Of a stretch of 64,000 nt of DNA, positions 38,118 to 47,387 are shown in pieces. How positions within the stretch are numbered: the stretch's first letter is position 1; each line of letters starts with the position of its first letter. The DNA comes from Pseudomonas graminis (lineage in GTDB: Bacteria; Pseudomonadota; Gammaproteobacteria; Pseudomonadales; Pseudomonadaceae): assembly GCF_900111735.1 (NCBI RefSeq), contig NZ_FOHW01000016.1:1-64000 (forward strand), written 5' to 3'. The position numbers and the translations under genes are program-made. The notes beneath the pieces are model-generated. The model saw only the letters and a list, made by a program, of their open reading frames with translations, was not told the origin of the DNA and made no database searches.

Positions 38118-38446
38118 CGCAGCAGGTCTCGCAGGAAAGCAGAACACGCCGCTGCATTTTCTGCCGGCCAACTCACCACGACTACGCCTTTTGAATGCGG
38201 CACTTCGATTCGGATCGTGGCAGGAAGGGCCTGATGCATCGGCACCGGCGGCGATGTCTTGACCGGGATGAAGGCGGTTTGAAGTGTCAGGTTTTTCTGT
38301 GCATGCACCCGAATCCATTTATGGACGAGGTTTGCATTGAGGTTGTGGGTCAAGGCGACATTGGCAATTGAAGTGTCAGGTTGGGCGCACTCAGCAATGA
38401 CCTGGGCCTTGAAGGACTTGGAATAGGAACGGCGTTCTTGTGGCAT
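38114..38446 (-). CDS. tnpA: IS66 accessory protein TnpA
   Basis: 110 aa from MPQERRSYSKSFKAQVIAEC, with a helix-turn-helix of the transposase orfA type (SIANVALTHNLNANLVHKWI). First gene of the IS66 unit, coupled to tnpB by a 4-bp overlap. Confidence 0.9.
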   Translation of the reverse strand: MPQERRSYSKSFKAQVIAECAQPDTSIANVALTHNLNANLVHKWIRVHAQKNLTLQTAFIPVKTSPPVPMHQALPATIRIEVPHSKGVVVVSWPAENAAACSAFLRDLLR

Positions 38447-38636
38447 GGGCGTCCGCTTAAAAAGGCTAAAAATGGTGTCCACCTATATTTGGGTGGACAC
38501 CATCGCCTCAAGCGACGGTGTCAGGAAGGTGTGTTGCCCGGACGGTTACGGAAATCCGGCTCTCTGATATCAAGCAATTTCATGCTCAAAGTGAATCCGC
38601 CAGCGAGCGGAAAGTGACTCTTGCGGGGGAAGAGAA

Positions 38637-39002
38637 ATGATTGAACATCACCAAGATCGCCTGACAGCTTTGCAACTCTATTTTCCTGGCGCTAGCCGGG
38701 CTCGCGTGACCAGCTTCTGGCACCACCTAAGCGCACCTGCACTAGCCCAGCACCTCCTTAAAGTTGCTCAAAAAGCAAGAATTGAGCAGGTCATGCTCAA
38801 GACGATTTCTGCAGGTTATTTGCCAGGCCATCGCATCTCCCATCATCACCCGGAGCTTGGCGATATGCGTCATCCCCAGTGTCTGGAATTGCTAGATACA
38901 GAGGACAAGCTGCGCGCATACCTGCGCGACCACGCTGACGAGTTACGCAAGGTGCGAGCAGTTCTTCTCTTATGTGAGTTACCGCTCACTGACGCGTCGT
39001 AA
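38637..39002 (+). CDS. DUF190-like protein, copy 1
   Basis: 121 aa, soluble. The order ALAQHLLKVAQKARIEQVML ... LPGHRISHH ... QCLELLDTEDKLRAYLRDH follows the DUF190 pattern (helix, GATV-like strand, H-rich turn, EIVD-type strand, helix), although the central Gly residues are poorly kept. DUF190 proteins often accompany fluoride exporter genes (crcB/fluc). First gene of a plus-strand run to 42771, starting 88 bp after the IS66 end, with GGGGGAAGAG before the ATG. Moderate confidence in the family. Confidence 0.65.
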   Translation: MIEHHQDRLTALQLYFPGASRARVTSFWHHLSAPALAQHLLKVAQKARIEQVMLKTISAGYLPGHRISHHHPELGDMRHPQCLELLDTEDKLRAYLRDHADELRKVRAVLLLCELPLTDAS

Positions 39003-39082
39003 TTCAGTTTGAAAACAGCTCGGAAATGAAGAGGTAAGGCCGACCGAAGCGTCGGTCACTCGCGACATTAGAGGATGTAGCT

Positions 39083-39406
39083 ATGAACGGCTTTCAACTG
39101 ACGTTTTTCACCGAACAGAGTACCAACTACCAGCACCTTCCACTGGGAGAGTGGTTGGTCGAGTTCGCCAAGCGAGAGGGCGCGTTGGGTGCGACGTTGG
39201 TGAGCGGTACAGAGGGGCTAGATCATTTGGGGCATTTGCATACGGCGCATTTCCTCGGCGGTGCCGACCATCCCGTCACGGTGACTATATCCACTGATGA
39301 AATTGGGTGCGACAGGTTGCTGGAGGCATTGGCCAAGGAGTCGTTTTCACTGAGCTATATCAAATTGCCCATCGAATACGGTCGAGTGGGCCAGGCGAAA
39401 AACTAA
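39083..39406 (+). CDS. DUF190 protein, copy 2
   Basis: 107 aa. It matches DUF190 closely: LPLGEWLVEFAKREGALGAT, GHLHTAHFLGGADHPVTVTI, then the closing strand. The fold is ferredoxin/GlnB-like. In many genomes DUF190 genes lie beside crcB and under a fluoride riboswitch, which together with the eno and ppa genes downstream suggests a fluoride-tolerance operon. It has AGAGGATG about 10 nt before its ATG. Confidence 0.82.
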   Translation: MNGFQLTFFTEQSTNYQHLPLGEWLVEFAKREGALGATLVSGTEGLDHLGHLHTAHFLGGADHPVTVTISTDEIGCDRLLEALAKESFSLSYIKLPIEYGRVGQAKN

Positions 39407-39448
39407 AAAACGCACCTTGTTGGACAACCGATAAAAAGGATAAACGCC

Positions 39449-39715
39449 ATGTACCGAGTTTATAACCTACGTCCACAGCCAGCCCCCGCTAACTGGGCTC
39501 ATGACAACAGGCAGCTCCTCGTAGGACTGGTTTTTTGGTCGCTTTTTCTGGCGGGCATCGCAGACAATCAAAAGATTTCGAGCGAGGGGTGGTACGTCGT
39601 CACCCCGCTCGAAGGCGCATTAGTCACGATGCGTATGCCCAGTGAAAAGTCCTGCAAGGCCGACGTAGCCCAGACCTGCGTACCGGGCTACGAGCTGAGA
39701 GCACAGCAACATTGA
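39449..39715 (+). CDS. Small membrane protein of unknown function
   Basis: 88 aa, not recognised. One hydrophobic segment (LLVGLVFWSLFLAGIAD, about 23-39) is followed by a polar C-terminal part with two Cys (KSCKADVAQTCVPG), suggesting an inner-membrane anchor with a small periplasmic domain that may hold a disulfide. AAAGGA precedes the ATG. Same strand and spacing as the neighbouring operon genes. Confidence 0.65.
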   Translation: MYRVYNLRPQPAPANWAHDNRQLLVGLVFWSLFLAGIADNQKISSEGWYVVTPLEGALVTMRMPSEKSCKADVAQTCVPGYELRAQQH

Positions 39716-39809
39716 GCGCGATGGCGGTTGGCAATCCAAAGATGAGATCGCGAAATGGAGCTCACCGACGTCGGCTCATCAAAATCATTTTAGAGAATTG
39801 GGAGACCAC

Positions 39810-40151
39810 ATGAGCGCAGTGACGCTGAGCATCGTATTCGGGCTTGTGATGGGCAGGTTTTTCACAGGATCCGTCTATGAGTTCGCCGCGCTTTTCATCG
39901 TAAGCGTTGGAGTGTCCTTGCTGACCTTTCATCTGCTAAATCAAAGGCGCGTCAGGCTACAAGCCCAGACGGCGTATTGCTGCTCTGTAATGGTTGCTTC
40001 AAACCAAATGATGGAGCTTTTCCAGATGGCAAAAAGAGGGCAGTTCATGCCCTTGGTGGGAGAGATTCCTGAACTAATTATTGGAGGCTTCTTGGTTCCC
40101 GCAATTGCGGTGTCGGCAGTGCAGCTGTTCAGGATACTCATGGAGAGCTGA
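39810..40151 (+). CDS. Small membrane protein of unknown function
   Basis: 113 aa from the ATG at 39810 (GGGAG 5 nt upstream). Three hydrophobic stretches: TLSIVFGLVMGRFF, FAALFIVSVGVSLLTFHLL and the C-terminal LIIGGFLVPAIAVSAVQLF. I looked for CrcB/Fluc features (GGFTTFST and the early Gly-rich Arg motif) and they are absent, so it is not an obvious fluoride channel despite the context. It is inside the putative fluoride operon. Confidence 0.65.
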   Translation: MSAVTLSIVFGLVMGRFFTGSVYEFAALFIVSVGVSLLTFHLLNQRRVRLQAQTAYCCSVMVASNQMMELFQMAKRGQFMPLVGEIPELIIGGFLVPAIAVSAVQLFRILMES

Positions 40152-40194
40152 CGTCCGACATAGAGGCCTCTCAACGGATTCAAATGGTTAATGA

Positions 40195-41508
<1,314 letters not shown>

Positions 41509-41623
41509 CGGCCTATCGCCGGTAAACCTGTTGGACTGGTTACCGTAAAAAAACGAACCACGTATAGCTGTTGGCAAAAACGTCAGTGGCATTGGCCTTT
41601 CCTAGACGCTTGGAGATATGAGC

Positions 41624-42169
41624 ATGAGCTACACGGATATTCCAGCTGGTAACGCGATCCCCGATGACTTCTTCACCGTTATCGAGATTCCTGCAAACCA
41701 CTCGCCGATCAAGTACGAGGTGGACAAGCCAAGTGGACAGATCTTCGTTGATCGCTTCCTCAGCACGCCGATGTTCTACCCGGCTAACTACGGGTTCATT
41801 CCAAATACCTTGAGCGATGACGGCGATCCTTTGGACGTCCTCGTGATTTGCCCTTACCCGGTATCACCTGGCGTTGTCATCCGCAGTCGCCCAGTAGGTG
41901 TGATGTACATGACGGACGAAGCTGGTGCGGATGCCAAGGTAATCGCAGTGCCTCATGAAAAACTCAGCTCTATGTACAGCAATGTAAAGGAATGCTCTGA
42001 CCTCCCTGCGTTACTCCTCGCACAGATTCAGCACTTCTTCGAAAACTACAAAGCGTTAGAGCCGGGTAAGTGGGTGAAAATGGGCCGCTGGGGGAGCGCA
42101 GACGAAGCGCGGGAAGATATTCGTAAATCGGTAGCGGCCTATAACCTGAAGAAGGAGGCTTCCAAGTAG
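41624..42169 (+). CDS. ppa: Inorganic pyrophosphatase (family I), island-borne extra copy
   Basis: 181 aa from the second Met (41624), 8 nt after GGAG. The family I signature DGDPLDVLV (about 65-73) and metal-binding Asp residues are intact, and the start [18 protein letters not shown] is typical. It hydrolyses pyrophosphate in the cytoplasm. Like enolase it is inhibited by fluoride, and spare ppa genes occur in fluoride-responsive operons. Its stop overlaps the next start by one base (TAGTG), so translation is coupled. Confidence 0.94.
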   Translation: MSYTDIPAGNAIPDDFFTVIEIPANHSPIKYEVDKPSGQIFVDRFLSTPMFYPANYGFIPNTLSDDGDPLDVLVICPYPVSPGVVIRSRPVGVMYMTDEAGADAKVIAVPHEKLSSMYSNVKECSDLPALLLAQIQHFFENYKALEPGKWVKMGRWGSADEAREDIRKSVAAYNLKKEASK

Positions 42170-42771
42170 TGTTACTCAATCAGAAAAGCGCAGAGCAGGA
42201 AATTTCTCTTAAGGTAAGAGAAGACTTTTTGCTGCTGCCGAAAACTGCTGAATTGACGCGCTGGGTAATGGCCCAGTCCACGGGCGAAAGAACATTACCG
42301 TATTTCGATCCACTGGATGGCGGCGTCTTCGCAAGGGTATTGATCTTGTTGGAATCGCCCGCTCGAACGGTCAGTCTTCCACGGTATGTCTCAAGAGACA
42401 ATCCGGGGCCTGCACAACGCAACCTGAAAGGTTTCATTGAGCAGGTTGGACTGGCACGTCACAAAACCGTCCTTTGGAATTTGTACCCTTGGTTACCAGA
42501 TCTCGATAAGCCCAAGGGTCCGCTCCGCAGAGCGCAAATTGAGGAAGGTATCGAGATGCTGATCACGCTACTGACGCTTTTCCCTGATCTCGTCACTATC
42601 GTGTTTGCCGGACGTGTTGCCCAGAAAGCCATACCGCGTGTTCGGCTCGCCTTCCCTAATTTTTCATTGCTGGAAATGCCACACCCAAGCCCCCTTTCCG
42701 TTTGCACTCACCCGAATGTTAGGCAGCGCATTTTGTCCACACTGCGTCACGCCAAACAGTCGATCAAGTAG
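42169..42771 (+). CDS. Uracil-DNA glycosylase superfamily protein
   Basis: 200 aa with a GTG start at 42169, fused to the ppa stop. The first motif is RVLILLESPARTVSL, then NPGPAQRNLKGFIEQ, a central TVLWNLYPWLPD, and the closing MPHPSPLSV, which has the HPSP-type pattern of the UDG fold. Superfamily membership looks good; base-excision activity is not assured because the water-activating motif is unusual. Placement in the eno-ppa unit suggests a repair or nucleotide-related stress role linked to the same inducer. Confidence 0.72.
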   Translation: MLLNQKSAEQEISLKVREDFLLLPKTAELTRWVMAQSTGERTLPYFDPLDGGVFARVLILLESPARTVSLPRYVSRDNPGPAQRNLKGFIEQVGLARHKTVLWNLYPWLPDLDKPKGPLRRAQIEEGIEMLITLLTLFPDLVTIVFAGRVAQKAIPRVRLAFPNFSLLEMPHPSPLSVCTHPNVRQRILSTLRHAKQSIK

Positions 42772-42779
42772 CCAAAGGC

Positions 42780-43949
42780 TCAGGTTTTGCTCGCCTTGCT
42801 CAGCGAGTGGATACACGGCGAGACGAACAAGTTGCCGCGATAGGCACCAGCCAGGGTTTTAGCCGCGACGATCATCCACATGACAGTCAGCATCAACACC
42901 AGCACCACGCCAAAGAAGCTAAAGAACGTGAGGTGCAGCATAGAGCCCAATTTGAGGGTTGTTACGGCGTACACTCCCAGCGGAAAGGTGAAGCCCCACC
43001 AGCCGAGGTTGAAGGGAATGCCCTCCCTGAAGTAGCGCCCGGTAATTAGCAGCGCCAATACCATCCACCACAATCCCAGCCCCCAGAACAGCACACCACC
43101 GATCAAGCCAATGCCCTCGGCTACGCCGCCGATGCTTGCCATTCCATGGGCAGCAAAGATTGCTGGAGCATCGTTGCCCAGCAGCAACATCCCCAAAGCC
43201 CCGGTACCGATCGGCCCTAAAGACAGCCAGCTCGATGCTGCCATGCTTTCATGAGGTAGTTTGTGCAGAGCCATGCGCAGTAACAGGATCACCAGTATGC
43301 TCAAGGCGACGGGCACCGAGTAGGCCCACAGCACGTAGCTGGTGATGAGCATGGTGAACTGTGCGCTCGCATCAGCGAGGTGCGGAGCCAATAGACCGCC
43401 ACTGGCGGCAGCCACCTCAGCCGCAACTACTGGCAGCAGCCATACCGCTGTCATCTGATCAATGCTGTGCTGCTGGCGAGTAAACATCATATACGGGATC
43501 AGCACCCCGCAGGCCAATGCCATGGTGACATCGATCCACCACAACACTTCGGCTAAAGCGACTACCCCACCCCCCCAGCGTGGCAAACCATAAAGGAGAA
43601 AACCGTTGATGATGGTCGCCAATCCCATGGGGATAGTTCCAAAAAACATCGATACAGTGGAGTGGCCGAAGATCTGTTTGGCCTCATCGAAGAACAATAC
43701 CCAACGGCTCGCGTACATCAGCGTAAACAGGCAAAACAGCACGATATTAAAAAACCACAAGGCTTCCCCTAACGCTTTGGGCCACTGCGCAACAAAGGGC
43801 AGTTGGCCCAGAGCCAGCGCCAGAATCCCGGTGCCCATCGTGGCGGCGAACCAGTTGGGTGTGAACTGCCGGATCGCTTCTCGTGGATTGGACAAAGCCG
43901 CCAGTGGATGGCTGCCGCCCATTATAGCTGCGAGTCGTGTCTCACTCAT
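42780..43949 (-). CDS. TDT / SLAC1-TehA family transporter
   Basis: 389 aa with about ten membrane segments and the family start FTPNWFAATMGTGILALALG. The family includes TehA, C4-dicarboxylate carriers and sulfite exporters, with a central anion pore. It is divergent from the LysR gene at 44067, so probably controlled by it. An anion such as sulfite, or speculatively fluoride, could be the substrate; sequence alone does not decide. It converges with the eno-ppa operon, with only 8 bp between stops. Confidence 0.87.
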   Translation of the reverse strand: MSETRLAAIMGGSHPLAALSNPREAIRQFTPNWFAATMGTGILALALGQLPFVAQWPKALGEALWFFNIVLFCLFTLMYASRWVLFFDEAKQIFGHSTVSMFFGTIPMGLATIINGFLLYGLPRWGGGVVALAEVLWWIDVTMALACGVLIPYMMFTRQQHSIDQMTAVWLLPVVAAEVAAASGGLLAPHLADASAQFTMLITSYVLWAYSVPVALSILVILLLRMALHKLPHESMAASSWLSLGPIGTGALGMLLLGNDAPAIFAAHGMASIGGVAEGIGLIGGVLFWGLGLWWMVLALLITGRYFREGIPFNLGWWGFTFPLGVYAVTTLKLGSMLHLTFFSFFGVVLVLMLTVMWMIVAAKTLAGAYRGNLFVSPCIHSLSKASKT

Positions 43950-44066
43950 TTTCGCGCTCCCGCTTCAGTGTGCCTTCGATATGACATGGTTGAAGTATAG
44001 CTTGATGGGAATAGCGGTAAAAACGGATAGTATAGGTTTATATGACCTATAAAGAAGGTAGATTAC

Positions 44067-44963
44067 ATGAAGCTAAGCCTACGCCAGCTACAAATTTTCT
44101 GCGCCGTCGCGCAGCACGGTAGCACCACCAGCGCCGCCATTTCGGTGTCACTGTCCCAATCTGCAACCAGCGCCGCACTGAACGAGTTGGAAAGCGCCTT
44201 GGATACCAGGCTGTTCGACCGTGTAGGCAAGCGTTTAGTGCTGAACGATAACGGCCATGCCTTACTGCCTCAAGCCAGAAGGATGCTTGAGAATGCACAA
44301 CAGATAGAGGCCAGTTTCTTACCCGGCCATGCCGGGCTGAAGACACGCTTGCGGGTAGGATGCAGTACCACGATAGGCAATTATGTTCTGCCATTGATTC
44401 TCGGTGAGCTACGTCAATCAACACCACATTTGAGGGTCGATGTCGACATGGCCAACAGCATGGCTATCGCAAGAAGAGTCGCTGATTTCGAGATTGATAT
44501 GGGCCTGATCGAGGGGCCTTGCCACCTGCCCGAACTCAGTGCCGAGCCTTGGCTAATTGATGAGTTGCTTATTGCCGCAGGCCAACGGCACCCCTTGGCA
44601 CTAAAGCAGCAGGTCACACTTGATGATCTTCGTACCGCTGAATGGCTACTGCGCGAGCCAGGTTCTGGTACCCGTGAAGAAGTCGAACAATTGCTGCTGC
44701 GTCATTTGCACGATCTCGCCGAAACGCGCCAGATCGGCAGTTCAGAGGCCATCAAGCATACCCTCGCACAAGGCATCGGCATCAGTTGCCTGTCCCGCTG
44801 GGTCGTTCGGGATCTACTGGCCTCTGAAGTCTTGGTTGAACTGCCGCACGCGTTGCCTGCACTGACCCGACGTTTTTTTCTGATCCGTCACCGGGACAGA
44901 TACATCTCGCCTGGGCTTGAGCGATTCTGGGAAAAATGCAGTCAATTCGTGAGCCAAGAGTAG
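44067..44963 (+). CDS. LysR-family regulator, divergent from the TDT transporter
   Basis: 298 aa with the LysR helix-turn-helix at the start (LSLRQLQIFCAVAQHGSTTS, SLSQSATSAALNELE) and an effector domain from about 90. It resembles the CysL/CbbR-like branch that often controls anion or sulfur transport. Only 117 bp separate it from the divergent transporter gene. AAGAAGG precedes the ATG. Confidence 0.88.
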   Translation: MKLSLRQLQIFCAVAQHGSTTSAAISVSLSQSATSAALNELESALDTRLFDRVGKRLVLNDNGHALLPQARRMLENAQQIEASFLPGHAGLKTRLRVGCSTTIGNYVLPLILGELRQSTPHLRVDVDMANSMAIARRVADFEIDMGLIEGPCHLPELSAEPWLIDELLIAAGQRHPLALKQQVTLDDLRTAEWLLREPGSGTREEVEQLLLRHLHDLAETRQIGSSEAIKHTLAQGIGISCLSRWVVRDLLASEVLVELPHALPALTRRFFLIRHRDRYISPGLERFWEKCSQFVSQE

Positions 44964-45120
44964 CTAGACCTATTTATAAAACAGGTAAGAGCTACCAAAA
45001 CAAGTTGTTTCCGGAATTTATCAACGACGCATAAAGTCAACTCATTGCCCTGCAGCGATGAACGAGTTGTATATGCCAAGGCGCGACTGGGTGCCTTGCT
45101 TACCCTATGAGGAAATTCTG

Positions 45121-46113
45121 ATGAATGTGATAAAGAAAACCGTCACAGCCCTGACGTTGGGTGTTGCGTTGGCCGCATCGATGAGCGCGTGGGCCGCGCA
45201 AGATCGCTGGACGTTTGACGGCGATATTCACAACAACTCGCTGGCCGTCAGCCCTGATGAAACGACGGCGGTGGTCTCTTACAGTCAGCGTCCAGATGTA
45301 GTGGTTTATGATTTGAAAACCGGTAAGGTTCGCCAGGTTCTCACCGGCTACGTCACGCCGCGAAATATTGTGTTTTCGCCAACTGGCGATGTGTTCTACC
45401 TCTCCGACAGCAGTTTGGGGGTCGTGCGCAAGATTGACACCAAGACTTTAAAAGTGATCGCAGATATTCCGTTGGGCGCAGGTGCTTTTGGTACCACACT
45501 CAGCAAGGACGGAAGCCTGCTCTACGTCAACAATGAAGCGGCCAGCACGCTGTCGGTCATTGACCTTGATCACCAGCGGCCAGTAGCTGTGGTACCTGGC
45601 TTCTCCCAACCGCGCCAGGGCATCCGAGTAAGTCCTGACGGCAAAACCGTCTATGTCACCAACTTTCTTGGGGACAAAATTACCTTGGTCGACAGCAAGA
45701 CCAATACGATTGAAGGTGAGATCACTGGCTTCAACAAGTTGCGCGCCATCTCCATATCGGCGGACGGCAATACGCTGTACGCGGCTAACAGCGGCAGTAA
45801 CAGCATCGCAGTTGTCGACACTCAAAAACGCGCCATCACAACCACCGTCATTGTTGGCAAAGACCCCTACGGCGCAGCCCTCACTCCAGACGGGCTGCAC
45901 GTCTACTCGGGTAACCTCGGTGACAACAGCCTTTCAGTGATCGACACCAAAACGCTGAAAGTGACCACCACTGTGACCGGTTTGAAGGCACCCCGCCAGG
46001 CCATTGTCTTCACCAAAGACAAGTCGAAGGCGTATGTCCTCAATGAGGACTTGAGTATCTCCACAGTCGATCTCGCCAGCAACAAGGTGGTGTCGACGCT
46101 CAAGGCCGACTGA
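45121..46113 (+). CDS. Secreted YVTN-type beta-propeller protein
   Basis: 330 aa from MNVIKKTVTALTLG (45121). A clear signal peptide (cut after AWA, about residue 26) precedes about seven beta-propeller repeats with the recurrent patterns SPDGKTVYVTN, SADGNTLYAAN, TPDGLHVYSGN and VIDTKTLKV. A periplasmic, YncE-like protein; YncE binds DNA and other propellers bind surfaces or metals, so no function can be assigned. AGGAAA lies upstream. Confidence 0.88.
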   Translation: MNVIKKTVTALTLGVALAASMSAWAAQDRWTFDGDIHNNSLAVSPDETTAVVSYSQRPDVVVYDLKTGKVRQVLTGYVTPRNIVFSPTGDVFYLSDSSLGVVRKIDTKTLKVIADIPLGAGAFGTTLSKDGSLLYVNNEAASTLSVIDLDHQRPVAVVPGFSQPRQGIRVSPDGKTVYVTNFLGDKITLVDSKTNTIEGEITGFNKLRAISISADGNTLYAANSGSNSIAVVDTQKRAITTTVIVGKDPYGAALTPDGLHVYSGNLGDNSLSVIDTKTLKVTTTVTGLKAPRQAIVFTKDKSKAYVLNEDLSISTVDLASNKVVSTLKAD

Positions 46114-46282
46114 TTGAACAGCGCAGGCCTTCATGGGGGCCTGCTGATACTCCACGACCAAGTGAATAATAATGAGTGAAAATGATGAGTCCTGGATGAT
46201 GGATCGCCGTCGCTCATTGAGATGAGCCAATGATGCTTGACCGTGAGCGTCGCTTTGCTCAATTGAGGAAGGCACAGGGTCC

Positions 46283-46293
46283 GGGGGGGGGGG
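46283..46293 (+). repeat. Homopolymer of 11 G
   Basis: A run of 11 Gs lies between the YVTN protein and COG4315 genes. A tract this long is prone to slippage and could alter a leader or a very short frame. It may also be a sequencing or assembly artefact. Confidence 0.7.
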
Positions 46294-46443
46294 AGAGCCC
46301 AGCATTCCAGCAAAAAATGATATCGGGACGTTTTTTCTATGGAGTCGAATTAACCTGTTTGTGGCTCGTCTATTGTCTGATCGCTTGCCGTTTCAGAGGC
46401 AGGTGGGTCTTCTAAAAATTAAAAATGACCAAAGGAAATACAT

Positions 46444-46824
46444 ATGTTCAAAAAGATGATTCTCACCGTCGCTGTTGCCGCCAGCTGCATGTCGGGTTTG
46501 GCGCTCGCCGATGCGCCAGTCAAGCTTGCTGAAACGGACAAGGGAAAAGTACTCGTAGACGCAAAAGGTATGACTCTTTATACCTTCGGTAAGGACACCT
46601 CGGGCAAGTCGGTCTGCAATGGGCCATGCGCTTCAAACTGGCCACCTCTACCGGTATCCGCAGACGCGAAAGCGGGTCATGATTACTCTGTCATCACTCG
46701 AGACGATGGCACAAAACAATGGGCATACAAAGGCATGCCACTTTACAGCTGGGTCAAAGATACCAAGCCAGGGGATACAACCGGTGACGGCGTCAACCAA
46801 GTCTGGCACGTTGCCAAGCCGTAA
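46444..46824 (+). CDS. COG4315 secreted protein (YxxD repeat)
   Basis: 126 aa. A signal peptide (MFKKMILTVAVAASCMSGLA, cut near 22) precedes two copies of the 'secreted repeat of unknown function': GMTLYTFGKDTSGKSVCNGP with NWPPL, and AYKGMPLYSWVKDTKPGD. Two Cys in the first repeat may pair. Family role unknown; such genes are often near redox or metal-response genes. AAAGGA precedes the start. Confidence 0.88.
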   Translation: MFKKMILTVAVAASCMSGLALADAPVKLAETDKGKVLVDAKGMTLYTFGKDTSGKSVCNGPCASNWPPLPVSADAKAGHDYSVITRDDGTKQWAYKGMPLYSWVKDTKPGDTTGDGVNQVWHVAKP

Positions 46825-47387
46825 CGTCAAATAATTAATAGGCTGGCTTACGCCACTGGCTTTGTCAGTGGCGCAAACCAGAAGAATACACACCTGATAT
46901 TTTCGCCAACATACAGCCGCCGCGCCTCATAAATCTTTGATGGATCATTTCAACGAAAAATGGGGCCGAGGTACGGTACACCTTGGACGTATTCCCGTAA
47001 CGCCAGCCTGAGGATTTCGTTTGGCCGGGAGTCTGTGACGATGCGCATGGTGGTTCCATCCAGCCGCTAGTGGACCGATATTCTGAGGCAACGCCAATTA
47101 GAACGGTAGGGCATCGTAAATATGCGGGCGAAGGTCTGCTTATGGCCGATTTTTGCCTGTCACGACTGACTGAAATCGGCCAGAAGCAGCCCATCGCGCC
47201 AGAGCCATTTCCCCTTCTGGACGAGAACGCGGTTCAGACATGTGTACCTTCAGCCTGAACACGCTTAATGCGGCCGGATTACCGCTGCTGCGCGGTCCTG
47301 TACGCGCGAGCTGTGTGCCCGACGAACTGGACCGGAGCATGCTGCGGGATATGAAGCGTCAGTGCTTTACCTCGCGCTGGGATGAGG
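46825..47387. other. 563-bp region, no gene recognised
   Basis: It begins with a hairpin (GCCACTG / CAGTGGC, about 46852-46872) without a T-tail. Short frames on both strands show no domain. The sequence is mixed in composition and may hold gene debris. Confidence 0.45.

Larger units (their letters stand above)
36142..38549 (-). mobile_element. IS66-family insertion sequence
   Basis: It has the three-gene IS66 layout tnpA-tnpB-tnpC on the minus strand. The likely ends share CGTCCGGGCA as inverted repeats (36147-36156 at the left, complement at 38535-38544 at the right), with the right end reading GTAAC outward-in. I found no 8-bp target duplication next to these ends, so the limits are approximate or the element has suffered a flanking rearrangement. 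It lies immediately upstream of the DUF190-eno-ppa operon. Confidence 0.82.

Noticed and set aside
38550..38636. Fluoride riboswitch before the first DUF190 gene
   Set aside because: I looked for the GGnGATGG opening and the closing CTGATGnCnCC block here, in the other intergenic gaps of the operon and left of the IS66. No arrangement matched.
39810..40151. Possible CrcB/Fluc fluoride channel in the eno-ppa operon
   Set aside because: Size and three hydrophobic segments fit loosely, but the hallmark GGFTTFST stretch and the N-terminal Gly/Arg motif are missing. Kept as an unknown membrane protein.
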